This document shows positions 37,148-46,590 of a stretch of DNA of 64,000 bases, in pieces. The first letter of the stretch is position 1, and each line of letters begins with the position of its first letter. The translations under genes were made by a program, and so were the position numbers. A model generated the notes under the pieces. It worked only from the letters and a program-made list of their open reading frames with translations. It ran no database searches and was not told the origin of the DNA. This DNA is from Rikenella microfusus (lineage in GTDB: Bacteria; Bacteroidota; Bacteroidia; Bacteroidales; VadinHA17), in contig DZBJ01000008.1 of assembly GCA_022736275.1 (NCBI GenBank), positions 15,009-79,008 on the forward strand. The letters run 5' to 3'.

Positions 37148-38310
37148 TTTCTGCTTATTTTATTTATGTACTCCGTGGCGAGGCTCCTGCTTCTCAGGTC
37201 GGTCTCCTCATAAATATCCATGGATGCTTCGTTGTTGAATACTGTGTTTCCCATCACATGCTCCACTGTTCCTGCGATGTCATTGAATCCTATTTTTTCC
37301 CGCAGGAACGCCGCTACGGCGGCCTCGTTGGCAGCGTTCATAGCGCATGGTATGTTTCCTCCGCTCTTAAGTGCCGTGCGTGCCAGTTGCAGGCAGCGGA
37401 AGCGCTCCGTATCAGGTTCTTCGAAGGTGAGCGTGCCGATCTCCGCCAGTGACGGCCGTGGCAACTCCGTCATCACCCTCTCGGGGTATGTAAGGGCATA
37501 AATGATCGGCAGTCTCATATCAGGAACACTGAGTTGTGCTTTTATCGATCCGTCAGTGAACTGCACCAGCGAATGGATTATTGACTGGGGATGGAGGAGC
37601 ACCTCTATTTTGTCAGGGGCAGTTTCGAAGAGCCAGTGTGCCTCTATCACCTCGAGACCCTTGTTCATCAGTGTGGCCGAGTCGATGGTGATCTTGCTGC
37701 CCATGCTCCAGATGGGGTGGCGCAGGGCCTCCAGCGGGGTGACCTTTGCCAGTCTGTCGGCGGGAGTGCTGCGGAAGGGCCCTCCGGAGGCGGTGAGGAT
37801 AATTTTTTCAACAGAGCCCTTCGGCTCACTGCTGAGGCACTGCATTATTGCCGAATGCTCAGAGTCGACCGGCAGTATACGGCTTCCGGTCGTGGCTGCA
37901 GTGCGGGTGATCATCTCCCCTGCCACCACGAGGGTCTCCTTGTTGGCAAGAGCCACCTCACGTCCGGCCTTTACCGCGGCAGCCGTCGACCTGAGTCCTG
38001 CAAAGCCAACCATGGCTGCAACAACCGTATCTATGCCGTCAGATGATGCCACCTCCTCAAAAGCCTGCCTGCCGGCAAGAACCTCAATGCCCAGACCGGC
38101 AAGGCCGTCCCTGACCACACTGTAGAATGCCTCATCGCCAATGACAACCCGCTGCGGTCTGTAAAGCCTCGCCTGCTCCATAAGCAGCGCCGCATTGCTT
38201 CCGGCAGTGAGCACCGTGACAGTGAAGAGGTCAGGATAACCGGCCACGATACCGAGGGTCTGCGTGCCGATCGATCCTGTTGATCCGAGAATTGCGAGTC
38301 GCTTATGCAT
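37144..38310 (-). CDS. dxr: 1-deoxy-D-xylulose 5-phosphate reductoisomerase
   Basis: NADPH-dependent enzyme making 2-C-methyl-D-erythritol 4-phosphate in the non-mevalonate isoprenoid pathway. The 388 residues include the Rossmann start LGSTGSIGTQTL, the metal site PVDSEHSA, the flexible loop SGGPFR, and KITIDSATLMNKGLEVIEAHWLF. All family blocks are intact. It overlaps rseP by 4 bp and follows the M23 peptidase gene by 14 bp, so these form one operon. The dxr-rseP order is common in bacteria. Confidence 0.97.
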   Translation of the reverse strand: MHKRLAILGSTGSIGTQTLGIVAGYPDLFTVTVLTAGSNAALLMEQARLYRPQRVVIGDEAFYSVVRDGLAGLGIEVLAGRQAFEEVASSDGIDTVVAAMVGFAGLRSTAAAVKAGREVALANKETLVVAGEMITRTAATTGSRILPVDSEHSAIMQCLSSEPKGSVEKIILTASGGPFRSTPADRLAKVTPLEALRHPIWSMGSKITIDSATLMNKGLEVIEAHWLFETAPDKIEVLLHPQSIIHSLVQFTDGSIKAQLSVPDMRLPIIYALTYPERVMTELPRPSLAEIGTLTFEEPDTERFRCLQLARTALKSGGNIPCAMNAANEAAVAAFLREKIGFNDIAGTVEHVMGNTVFNNEASMDIYEETDLRSRSLATEYINKISRK

Positions 38311-38324
38311 CTGCCGCTGTGATG

Positions 38325-39188
38325 TCAGAAGAAAATGTACTGTGCCGGGTCAAGGGGTTCTCCGTTATGCCACAGTTCAAAATGGAGATGCGGACCCGAG
38401 GTGTAAAGCTCGCCTGAGTCACCGACGATTGAGATGGCCTCACCGGCCCAGACCCTGTCACCCATCTCCTTGAGGAGCCTGGCGTTGTGCTTGTAGACGG
38501 AGACAATATTATTGCTGTGCTGGATCATCATCACAAATCCTGTCTCCATGGTCCATCCTGTCAGAATAACCGTACCGTCAAGGGTGGATGAGACCACTGC
38601 CTTGGGCTGAGTGACAATATCGGTGGCGTAATGCCGGGTGCGAAGGTCAAAGTTACTTGACACAATTCCTTTTACGGGAGGGAAGAAATGGATGCTGGCC
38701 AGGCTGGTGCCCCTCACCGAACCGGTCGTTCCGGAGTTGAGACTGTACTTCTCCTCCTGCTCTACCCTTGATCTGAAGAGTGAGTCCTCGGGGGACCTCC
38801 TTAAGTCTATGCTGCTGTAGTCGCGGGTGCTGTCACGCATGATCACCTGCCCGATGGGTTGCCTGCCGGAGATGACATCATTCAGATCACTGAAGTACTT
38901 ATCCCTGATGGCCAGTTCGTGCTCAAGGGAGTCGAGCATGAGGGCGTTCATGATTATGTTACGCCGCATAGCAACATCAGGGTATCCGGGGATGAATTCG
39001 CGCAGGTTGGTGAAGGCTATCAGCGAGGTGTTCATGCCTATGATAAACAGGAACAGAAGGGTTGCTGCCAGCAACGCGTTTGATTTGGTAAGACGTATGC
39101 GCCAAACCTCCTCATAGGTTGTGTCATTGAAAATGGCGAACCTGAACTTGTCGCGCCATGTCCCCTTCCTTTTTTCGTTCTTAGCCAT
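38325..39188 (-). CDS. M23 family peptidoglycan metallopeptidase
   Basis: Probable inner-membrane-anchored cell-wall endopeptidase. After a basic cytoplasmic N terminus there is one membrane helix at about residues 33-55 (ALLAATLLFLFIIGMNTSLIAF), then a helical linker. The C-terminal LytM/M23 domain has zinc ligands in RHYATDI (H-x3-D) and HLHFELW (H-x-H), with a preceding catalytic-type His in YKHNA. All ligands are present, so it should be active. The Met at 39188 (MAKNEKRKG) is preferred over 39212. It lies upstream of dxr. Confidence 0.9.
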   Translation of the reverse strand: MAKNEKRKGTWRDKFRFAIFNDTTYEEVWRIRLTKSNALLAATLLFLFIIGMNTSLIAFTNLREFIPGYPDVAMRRNIIMNALMLDSLEHELAIRDKYFSDLNDVISGRQPIGQVIMRDSTRDYSSIDLRRSPEDSLFRSRVEQEEKYSLNSGTTGSVRGTSLASIHFFPPVKGIVSSNFDLRTRHYATDIVTQPKAVVSSTLDGTVILTGWTMETGFVMMIQHSNNIVSVYKHNARLLKEMGDRVWAGEAISIVGDSGELYTSGPHLHFELWHNGEPLDPAQYIFF

Positions 39189-39240
39189 CTGAAAACTGAT
39201 CCGAAGGCACAAAGATAGTAATCAAGTTGGGAATTGCTAT

Positions 39241-39318
39241 GTCGAAGTCCTCAGTCTTCAGTCACCAGTCTTCAGTCATCTGATTGACTGCCGACTGCCG
39301 ACTGCCAACTGCCGACTG
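39241..39318. repeat. ACTGCCGACT-type intergenic repeat array
   Basis: CAGTCTTCAGTCA occurs twice (39251-39279 region), then GACTGCC-type 7-mers run in tandem (39286-39318), one unit with an A for G change. The same two words occur at 1-49. It fills the gap between the M23 and gamma-glutamyltransferase genes. Confidence 0.8.
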
Positions 39319-39321
39319 GAA

Positions 39322-41187
39322 TCACCATCCTATGCCGTAATCCTCGCCGTAGTTGCTTGAGCCTCCCCAGAAGGTGCCGTGAGCCCAATCAAATCCGATG
39401 GCATTCACCGGGCCCGATGTGCGCTCCTGGAATGAGAGACGGTAGCCCATCGCTGCCAGCTCCTTCCTCACCCATGCCGGCATGCTGCTGTTGAGAACCA
39501 GTCCACCGGCAACCTTTTCATGCTCGCCGAAGCTTGAATACATCTGCAGCGTCTTGAATGAGGGTGCCTCGCAGGCCTCCTGCACTGTCATGCCGAACTC
39601 AGCCACGTTCAGGAAGAACTGCAGCAGGAGCTGATCCTGCTCGTCTCCGCCCTGCTTGGCGAAAGCCAGGAAAGGTTTTCCGTCTTTCATAGCCAGTGAA
39701 GGTGTAAGGGTCACACGCGGCCTCTTGCCGGGCTCAACCACATTGAAGGGATTCTCCTGCTCATCAAGGACAAAGCTCTGCATCCGCTGGCTCATGCCTA
39801 TGCCGGTGTTGCCGGCGATGCATGCAGGGATCCATCCGCCGCTGGGTGTGACGGAGACTACCCATCCCTCCTTGTCGGCGGCCTCAATTGATGTGGTTCC
39901 CGACTGAAAAGTACCAAGAAAACGTTCATACTGGTCAGGGTTGTCGGCCGGATAGATATTCCGCGCCGAAGCCTGCCATGAATTAAGCAGGGTGGCAAAT
40001 GGATTGCTCTTCCCTTCAAAGGGATAGGGATCACCCGGACGGACATCAGGGTCATTCCGGTCAGTGTTGATCAGCTTTGCGCGTTCGCGGGCATACTCCT
40101 TCGAGAGCAGTCCTGCCATCGGTTCTTCAGGCGGAAAGGCCGGATCACCATAATAGAAGTCGCGGTCAGCATACGCCAGGTTCATCGCCTGGTAGAGGGT
40201 ATGTATATACTTTACGGAATTATATCCCATCTCCTTCAGGTTGAAGTTTTCAAGGATGTTAAGCGTCTGAAGCATCACCGGCCCCTGTGTCCACGGCTGC
40301 AGCTTGTACACCTTGATGCCCCTGTATTCGGTCATCACCGGCTCCTCGATCTTTACCTGCCACTTCGCCAGGTCGTCAGCAGTGATCAGACCTCCCTGCT
40401 CCAGGCAACCCCTTGAAAACTCAGCGCCTATGTCGCCTTTGTAGAAGCGGTCATAGGCAGCGTAGATGGCCTCCTTCCTCGATTTCTTCTTTTTCAGCGC
40501 CTGCTGCTCGGCTTCCACCAGCTTTGTCATCGTGGCCAGCAGATCATTCTGTACAAATATCTCTCCGGCAGAGGGAGCCTCACGCTCCTCGCCGGCATGC
40601 GGCAGGAACACCTTTGCTGAGTAGGGCCACTCGCTGATGCGGCGCTTATTGCGTTCTATCGAGTTGGCTGTCTGGGCTTCAATCGGATAGCCTTCTGCCA
40701 TCTGCATGGCAGGTGCCAGCACCTCCTTCAGGCTCATGGTGCCGTACTCGGCAAGCATAACCATTAATCCCCCGGGAGTTCCCGGTGTTACCGCGGCCAG
40801 CGGCCCGTACTCCGGAGGGTATTTGTAGCCCTTCGACTTGTAGAACTCGGCTGTGGCGCCGGTGGGTGCCACACCCAGGGCGTTGATGGCTATGACTTCC
40901 CCGGTGTTGGGATTATAGATGAGCGCCTGCGTCTCACCTCCCCAGCTGAGCACGTCCCACATTGTGCATGCGGCCGCCAGCATTGCACAGGCGGCATCGA
41001 CGGCGTTGCCGCCGCGGTCGAAGATCATGGCGCCGGCGGTGGCCGCCAGTGGCTTGCCCGTGACCGCCATCCAGTGCCTGCCGTGAAGCGGCGGCTTCTG
41101 CGTGGTGACGGGGAAGGTGTTGAATGACTGTGCATCTGTCATGATGAAGAGGCTTAATAAACTGATGGAGAGAATGATTTTTTTCAT
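39322..41187 (-). CDS. Gamma-glutamyltransferase-like Ntn hydrolase
   Basis: Exported, self-cleaving hydrolase of the gamma-glutamyltransferase superfamily. A signal peptide covers residues 1-19 (SLLSLFIMTDAQS). The large subunit region contains GGNAVDAACAMLAAACTM and WGGETQALIYNP. The processing site is in the SGTTSIEAADKEG stretch near residue 435, where the second Thr should become the N-terminal nucleophile. The small subunit lacks the classical pattern and has GNTGIGMSQRMQSFVLD instead, so the substrate may be an acyl- or peptide-amide other than glutathione. It is a single-gene unit. Confidence 0.85.
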   Translation of the reverse strand: MKKIILSISLLSLFIMTDAQSFNTFPVTTQKPPLHGRHWMAVTGKPLAATAGAMIFDRGGNAVDAACAMLAAACTMWDVLSWGGETQALIYNPNTGEVIAINALGVAPTGATAEFYKSKGYKYPPEYGPLAAVTPGTPGGLMVMLAEYGTMSLKEVLAPAMQMAEGYPIEAQTANSIERNKRRISEWPYSAKVFLPHAGEEREAPSAGEIFVQNDLLATMTKLVEAEQQALKKKKSRKEAIYAAYDRFYKGDIGAEFSRGCLEQGGLITADDLAKWQVKIEEPVMTEYRGIKVYKLQPWTQGPVMLQTLNILENFNLKEMGYNSVKYIHTLYQAMNLAYADRDFYYGDPAFPPEEPMAGLLSKEYARERAKLINTDRNDPDVRPGDPYPFEGKSNPFATLLNSWQASARNIYPADNPDQYERFLGTFQSGTTSIEAADKEGWVVSVTPSGGWIPACIAGNTGIGMSQRMQSFVLDEQENPFNVVEPGKRPRVTLTPSLAMKDGKPFLAFAKQGGDEQDQLLLQFFLNVAEFGMTVQEACEAPSFKTLQMYSSFGEHEKVAGGLVLNSSMPAWVRKELAAMGYRLSFQERTSGPVNAIGFDWAHGTFWGGSSNYGEDYGIGW

Positions 41188-41367
41188 GGTATTTCGTCTT
41201 CAGATGTCCCAGGTTTCGTCTGCCGGCGACAACCGCAATTTCGCAAATTAAATCTATATAAAAAGAGCCGGTATTAAAAAACCGTAATCAACGATTCCTC
41301 TCCTCATTCTCTAATACTCCCATAAAATAAATAACTTGCATATGGAAAACCAATCAATGATACGGAA

Positions 41368-42093
41368 ATGAAAAAAATCACAACTCTCTTATCGGTTCTG
41401 TTACTGTGTACAGGAATCTCACTCACCGCACAATCACTGGATGACGTTCTCAAAGATCACTTTTCTGCCACGGGTCAGGATAACCTGCTGAAAACGAATT
41501 CGCAGAAAGTAACCGGCAAAATGGTTCAGAGCGGTCTTGAAATACCATTCGTCCAGATGACCAAACGCCCCGGAAAAGTTCGCATCGAAGCTGCACTGCA
41601 GAATCTTACCCTGATCCAGACATTCAACGGCACGGAGGGATGGACAATCAATCCCTTTGCCGGCGTGACCGATCCTCAGCCGATGTCGGAAGATGAGGTC
41701 AAGTCGATGAAATACAACTCGGATATGGACGGGATGCTATGGAACTGGAAAGAGAAGGGATATACCGTTACACTTGTGGGAGAGGAGGATATGGAGGGGA
41801 CACCCTGTTATGTCATTAAAATCGTGACCGGCACAGGCGATACATTTACATACTATATCGACTCCGATACCTCGATCATGCTGCGCTCAAACAGCAAAAT
41901 GATGATGATGGGCAATGAGAGCGAGAGTGATACATATTTCAGCAATTACATGATGGTTGACGGCATCGCCGTTCCCGGAAAGATTGAAACAAAGATGCAG
42001 GGTCAGGTCGTGATGACTCTCGTGGTTGACAAAGTTGAATTGAACATCGACTTTGATGATTCCCTCTTTGAAAAACCTGTTGCAAAACAGTAA
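41368..42093 (+). CDS. LolA-like exported protein
   Basis: 241 residues with a signal peptide (TTLLSVLLLCTGISLTAQS, residues 4-22). The rest looks like an all-beta lipoprotein-carrier-type fold: KMVQSGLEIPFVQMTKRPGKVRIE, then FNGTEGWTINPFAG, and VKIETKMQGQVVMTLVVDKVELN. It resembles the outer membrane lipoprotein-sorting/LolA superfamily, whose members bind lipids, but no specific subfamily is recognised. It precedes the large propeller gene by 33 bp, so the two may be co-transcribed. Confidence 0.72.
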   Translation: MKKITTLLSVLLLCTGISLTAQSLDDVLKDHFSATGQDNLLKTNSQKVTGKMVQSGLEIPFVQMTKRPGKVRIEAALQNLTLIQTFNGTEGWTINPFAGVTDPQPMSEDEVKSMKYNSDMDGMLWNWKEKGYTVTLVGEEDMEGTPCYVIKIVTGTGDTFTYYIDSDTSIMLRSNSKMMMMGNESESDTYFSNYMMVDGIAVPGKIETKMQGQVVMTLVVDKVELNIDFDDSLFEKPVAKQ

Positions 42094-42126
42094 TAATCAA
42101 ATCTCACAAACTACTAATCTGTCGTC

Positions 42127-45100
42127 ATGAACCTCAGGCACCTTTTCATTGGTATAACCTGGCTGGCCTGCATCACAGGACTTCGGGGCCAGGTCACTGA
42201 AGCAACTTTCGGAGATTTTGCAGGAAGACATATCGGACCTGCAAGGATGAGTGGACGAATCTCGTGCATTGACGCCGAAATAAAAAATCCTGATGTCGTC
42301 TGGGTCGGAGCTGCCGGCGGAGGAGTCTGGAAATCAATAAACAGGGGAACAACCTTCAAATCCGTGTTCGATGAATACCCTCAGTCAGCAGGCACCATCG
42401 CCATTGACCAGAACCATCCTGATACAGTCTGGGTTGGCACCGGGGAGGTCTGGACCCGCAACAGCGTTTCCGTCGGAACGGGTATATACAAAACAACAGA
42501 CGGAGGTGAGAAATGGGAGTTCATGGGCCTTCCCAAAAGTGAACGGATCGGCCGTATACTTATCGATCCGGTTAATTCTGATATTGTTTATGCCGCCGTA
42601 CTTGGGGCGTTGTGGGGAGACAGCGAAGAGAGAGGTGTTTATAAAACCACCGACGGAGGCAAATCATGGACCAGGCTGCTGTATGTTAATCCCTCAGCCG
42701 GTTGTGCTGAAATAGCGATGGAGCCCGGTGATCCCTCGGTGATATATGCCTCAATGTGGGACTTCAGGCGTGAAGCCCATACATTCAGGTCAGGAGGACC
42801 CGGCAGCGGACTCTACAGGTCAACTGACGGCGGGACAACATGGGATAATATCCATAACGGATTGCCATCAGGAACACTTGGGAGAATAGCCATTGCCGTA
42901 TCACCTGTAAAACCGCACTACCTTTATGCCCTGGTGGAGTCGGAAAAGTCAGCTCTCTACCGCTCGTCAGACAGGGGATCATCATGGGAGAAGATGAGCG
43001 ACCAGTACATGATGAGTGACAGACCATTTTACTATAGTCTGATCGTCCCGGATCCGGTTGAACCTGAGCGCATATACAAACCCGGAACGATGCTGTGGGT
43101 AAGCACCAGCGGCGGGAAAGTGTTCCAGAGTCCGTCAGTGACCGGCGGCAGATACCACAGTGACACACATGCTCTGTGGGTGAACCCGGCCAATAACCGT
43201 TTCATGTACATGGGTACGGACGGGGGTGTTTACATATCGGAAGACAAGGGCAATACCTGGAGATTTGTTGAGAGCCTGCCTGTCTCCCAGTTTTACCATG
43301 TAAGTGTTGACAACGAATCTCCCTACAATGTTTACGGAGGCCTCCAGGATAACGGTTCATGGATGGGTCCCTCCAGAAAACCCGGAGGTATTACCAACTC
43401 CGACTGGAAAAATATCGGTTACGGCGATGGCTTCTACACCTATGCTGACATGACGGAACCCGATGTGGTCTATTCCCAGTACCAGGGAGGCAGGATCAGC
43501 CGCTCCAATTACAGGACAGGCGACAGCAAGTATATCAAACCCTTCCCCGGGGAGGGTGTCGGTGAACTGAGATTTAACTGGAACACACCGTCGGTCTTCG
43601 GCAAAAAGACAGGATGGCTCTACGTCGGGGCACAGTACCTGTTCCGTTCAAAGGACCGGGGAGATTCTTTCGAAAGAATCTCACCTGATCTGACCACAAA
43701 TGATCCCTCGCGCCAGCAGCAGGAGAAATCCGGCGGACTTACAATTGATAACAGCACTGCCGAAAACAATACAACCATTTTTACCGTCTCCGAGTCACCC
43801 TTTGATGAAAATATTATCTGGGCGGGCACTGACGACGGAAAGATTCAGCTTACGACTGACGGAGGAAAAAACTGGACCAGGCTGAACGATGCCGTTCCCG
43901 GTCTGCCTGCTTATGCATTCATTTCACATATCGACGCCGACAATTTCAACAAGGAGGGGGCCTGGGTGACTGTTGATGCTCACCGCAACGGCGACATGAA
44001 CCCTTACGTTTATTATACCGGTGACCTGGGCAAGACCTGGACCTCACTTGCAACCGCAGATATAAAGGGATTCTGCCACGTCATCAAACAGGATCCCGTC
44101 AATCCTGACCTGGTCTTTCTCGGGACCGAAATGGGGTTATTTGTGAGCACAGATCATGGCAAGATTTGGGTAAGGATTAAAAACAAGGTGCCCCAGACAG
44201 GCATTTATGATATCGCATTCCAGAAGAGGGAATGTGATCTTGTTCTTGCGACACACGGTCGCGGCATCATCATAATAGACGATATCACACCCCTGCGGCA
44301 TCTCACCAGGGAGGTCCTCGATCAGGAGTTTGCCTTCCTGCCTGTCCGCCCCCACTATTTCCCGTCCGGCATGGGATCGCAGGATTTCCCCGGTGATGCT
44401 GAATTTACAGGGACCAATGCTTCATCGGCGGCCACTGTTGCCTACTACCTCAAAAAGAGACATGTCTTCGGTGACATGTTCCTGGAGATTTATGACAGTG
44501 AGGGAACATTCCTTAAAAAACTTCCTGCCGGGAACCGCAAAGGAATCAATATTGTCCGTGTTGCCACCTCGATTGATCCGCCGAAGGTGCCCAAATCACC
44601 AAATATTCTGGGAGAAGCGGCATTCGGGCCTGATTATCCTGCCGGGAAATACACTGTAAAACTGGTTAAGGGAACAGAGACCTATCCCACAGAACTGATC
44701 CTTAGTGACAGTCCTGACTGGAAACATACGGAAGCCGACAGGAAGCTTCAGCGGGAGACACTAATGAGAGCCTATGCTCTGCTTGAAGAGCTTGCCTCCG
44801 TTGATCAGAAGATACTTGATGCCAGGGATACGCTGAAAAAAAGGGAGGCTACAGCCAGGGGTTCTGCCCTGAAAAAAACCAAAAGCCTGATTGCAGTCTG
44901 TGAGGAGATGCATGAAAAGATCTCGGCCACGCAGTCAGGTGAGGGCGGAATAACAGGGCAGGTGAGGCTTCGCGAGAACATCGGCGAGATCTACGGCGCT
45001 GTTGCCGGATATCCCGGTAAACCTGCTGATCTTCAGATAAGGGCACTTGATAATTATACGCGCCAGGTAAAGGATTTTGGAGAGAGGATCGAAAACATGA

Positions 45101-45132
45101 TCGCCAAAGAAATGCCGGGATTAATCAAATAA
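42127..45132 (+). CDS. Large exported Asp-box (VPS10/sortilin-like) beta-propeller protein
   Basis: A 1001-residue secreted protein with a signal peptide (residues 1-21, cleavage near RGQVTE). It has at least eight Asp-box motifs of the form S/T-x-D-x-G-x-x-W: TTDGGEKW, TTDGGKSW, STDGGTTW, SSDRGSSW, SEDKGNTW, TTDGGKNW, TGDLGKTW and STDHGKIW. These place it in the BNR/VPS10 10-bladed propeller group. A C-terminal region of about 250 residues adds a beta domain and a helical end. The ligand or substrate is unknown. A strong terminator follows. I see no type IX secretion signal at the C terminus. Confidence 0.85.
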   Translation: MNLRHLFIGITWLACITGLRGQVTEATFGDFAGRHIGPARMSGRISCIDAEIKNPDVVWVGAAGGGVWKSINRGTTFKSVFDEYPQSAGTIAIDQNHPDTVWVGTGEVWTRNSVSVGTGIYKTTDGGEKWEFMGLPKSERIGRILIDPVNSDIVYAAVLGALWGDSEERGVYKTTDGGKSWTRLLYVNPSAGCAEIAMEPGDPSVIYASMWDFRREAHTFRSGGPGSGLYRSTDGGTTWDNIHNGLPSGTLGRIAIAVSPVKPHYLYALVESEKSALYRSSDRGSSWEKMSDQYMMSDRPFYYSLIVPDPVEPERIYKPGTMLWVSTSGGKVFQSPSVTGGRYHSDTHALWVNPANNRFMYMGTDGGVYISEDKGNTWRFVESLPVSQFYHVSVDNESPYNVYGGLQDNGSWMGPSRKPGGITNSDWKNIGYGDGFYTYADMTEPDVVYSQYQGGRISRSNYRTGDSKYIKPFPGEGVGELRFNWNTPSVFGKKTGWLYVGAQYLFRSKDRGDSFERISPDLTTNDPSRQQQEKSGGLTIDNSTAENNTTIFTVSESPFDENIIWAGTDDGKIQLTTDGGKNWTRLNDAVPGLPAYAFISHIDADNFNKEGAWVTVDAHRNGDMNPYVYYTGDLGKTWTSLATADIKGFCHVIKQDPVNPDLVFLGTEMGLFVSTDHGKIWVRIKNKVPQTGIYDIAFQKRECDLVLATHGRGIIIIDDITPLRHLTREVLDQEFAFLPVRPHYFPSGMGSQDFPGDAEFTGTNASSAATVAYYLKKRHVFGDMFLEIYDSEGTFLKKLPAGNRKGINIVRVATSIDPPKVPKSPNILGEAAFGPDYPAGKYTVKLVKGTETYPTELILSDSPDWKHTEADRKLQRETLMRAYALLEELASVDQKILDARDTLKKREATARGSALKKTKSLIAVCEEMHEKISATQSGEGGITGQVRLRENIGEIYGAVAGYPGKPADLQIRALDNYTRQVKDFGERIENMIAKEMPGLIK

Positions 45133-45155
45133 CAGAATTGGATTAAGAGTCTCAG

Positions 45156-45189
45156 AACCGCAAAGTTCATATTACTTTGCGGTTTTTTT
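45156..45189 (+). terminator. Terminator after the Asp-box protein gene
   Basis: AACCGCAAAGT pairs exactly with ACTTTGCGGTT (11 bp, 7-nt loop), followed by seven T residues. Confidence 0.88.
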
Positions 45190-45277
45190 GAGTAGTCCTG
45201 TAAAACCGGGGCGTAGTAAACAATATGAAATCACTGATGTTATTTCGGTGAGTAAAGTAATCATTTTGGAGTGAACA

Positions 45278-45895
45278 ATGAACGGATTTGACATAAAGGC
45301 AAAAGAGTGGGACATGAGCGCCATGCGCAGGGAACGTGCAGAAACGATTGCAGGCGAGATCGTTAAACAGATACCTCTCTCCCACGACATGACAGCAATG
45401 GAATTCGGGGCAGGCACCGGGCTCCTCAGCTTCATCCTGAAAGATCATCTAAATGAGATCACCCTCATCGACAACTCGGAAGGAATGGTGAAGGTTCTTA
45501 CGGAAAAGGTGATGACGTCAAAAGCCGAGAACCTCAGAGTTTGTAAGGCTGACCTTGAACATGAGGATTTTCCGGGAGGCCGTTTTGATTTCATATATAC
45601 CCTGATGGTGCTTCATCACGTTGGGGATTTGGAAACCATTGTTAAAAAGTTTTATGACCTCCTCAAACCGGGTGGTTACCTGGCAATTGCCGACCTGTAC
45701 AGTGAGGACGGGTCATTTCACGGCGAGGGCTTCAACGGTCACCTGGGATTTGATCCCGTGAAACTACCGGCACTGCTGGCGAATTGCGGATTCACAGGGA
45801 TACGCCATAGAAAGGTCTATGTCATCGACAAAAAAATATCAGAGAACATAAGCAAGAAGTTCGATGTGTTCCTGATGACTGCAACACGTATTTAG
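45278..45895 (+). CDS. Class I SAM-dependent methyltransferase
   Basis: 205-residue cytoplasmic methyltransferase. The SAM-binding motif I is MEFGAGTGLLSFIL near residue 48, the acidic residue after strand 2 lies in TLIDNSEGMVK, and LKPGGYLAIADLYSEDG is the usual motif near strand 5. It resembles UbiE/small-molecule methyltransferases, but the substrate is unknown. It stands alone between a terminator and the OsmC gene. Confidence 0.9.
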   Translation: MNGFDIKAKEWDMSAMRRERAETIAGEIVKQIPLSHDMTAMEFGAGTGLLSFILKDHLNEITLIDNSEGMVKVLTEKVMTSKAENLRVCKADLEHEDFPGGRFDFIYTLMVLHHVGDLETIVKKFYDLLKPGGYLAIADLYSEDGSFHGEGFNGHLGFDPVKLPALLANCGFTGIRHRKVYVIDKKISENISKKFDVFLMTATRI

Positions 45896-45997
45896 CCGGG
45901 GGTCCTGAATAGCTCCGGCATCCCCCCCCAGACAGCGGCTGCAAGCCCATAACGCACAGTAATTAACCATATAAATAATAAATTAATCCGATCATAA

Positions 45998-46417
45998 ATG
46001 GCAAACATGAAGGTAACTCTTGACGGCGGCAAAGTGGTCACTGCTCATATTAACGGCAAGACAATAAAGACAGATCAGTCAGTCAGGAACGGTGGCGGGG
46101 GAACCGCACCCGAGCCTTTTGAACTGTTTCTTGCATCAATCGGCACCTGCGCAGGAATCTACGTCAAATCATTCTGTGACCAGCGCGGGATACCGGCCGA
46201 AGGTATTAGAATAATCCAGTCGGTGATTTTTGATATGGAAAAGAGAGTACCCGGGAGAATAAGCCTTGATATTCAGCTGCCTGCAGATTTTCCGGAGAAA
46301 TACAAGAGTGCGGTGATCAATGCAGCAGAACTTTGTCTTGTCAAAAAAACCATCGTCAACCCTCCTGAATTTCAGGTGCATACCTCCGTTATTAATACTA
46401 ATGTCATAAGTCAGTAA
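45998..46417 (+). CDS. OsmC/Ohr family redox protein
   Basis: 139 residues. Thiol peroxidase-type family in which two Cys reduce organic hydroperoxides. Candidate Cys are in IGTCAGIYVKSFCDQRG near residue 50 (first block) and in NAAELCLVKKTIVNPP (second block), the arrangement seen in OsmC/YhfA-like proteins. N-terminal GGKVVTAHINGKTIKTDQ fits the beta sheet. It is likely cytoplasmic and protective against peroxide or other electrophiles. Confidence 0.88.
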   Translation: MANMKVTLDGGKVVTAHINGKTIKTDQSVRNGGGGTAPEPFELFLASIGTCAGIYVKSFCDQRGIPAEGIRIIQSVIFDMEKRVPGRISLDIQLPADFPEKYKSAVINAAELCLVKKTIVNPPEFQVHTSVINTNVISQ

Positions 46418-46590
46418 CTGTCTGATTCTTTCATGCCAGCCTTAATTTTAACTTTACGGTGATGATTAGCAAAAAATGGAGAATTTGAATTATACGCTGA
46501 TTGTCACATCGATCAGAATTCTCTGCAGAGATGAGAATCACCACAGGATTAATATAGATAACAATTTTCAGCGGACTGTGTCCGTACCCC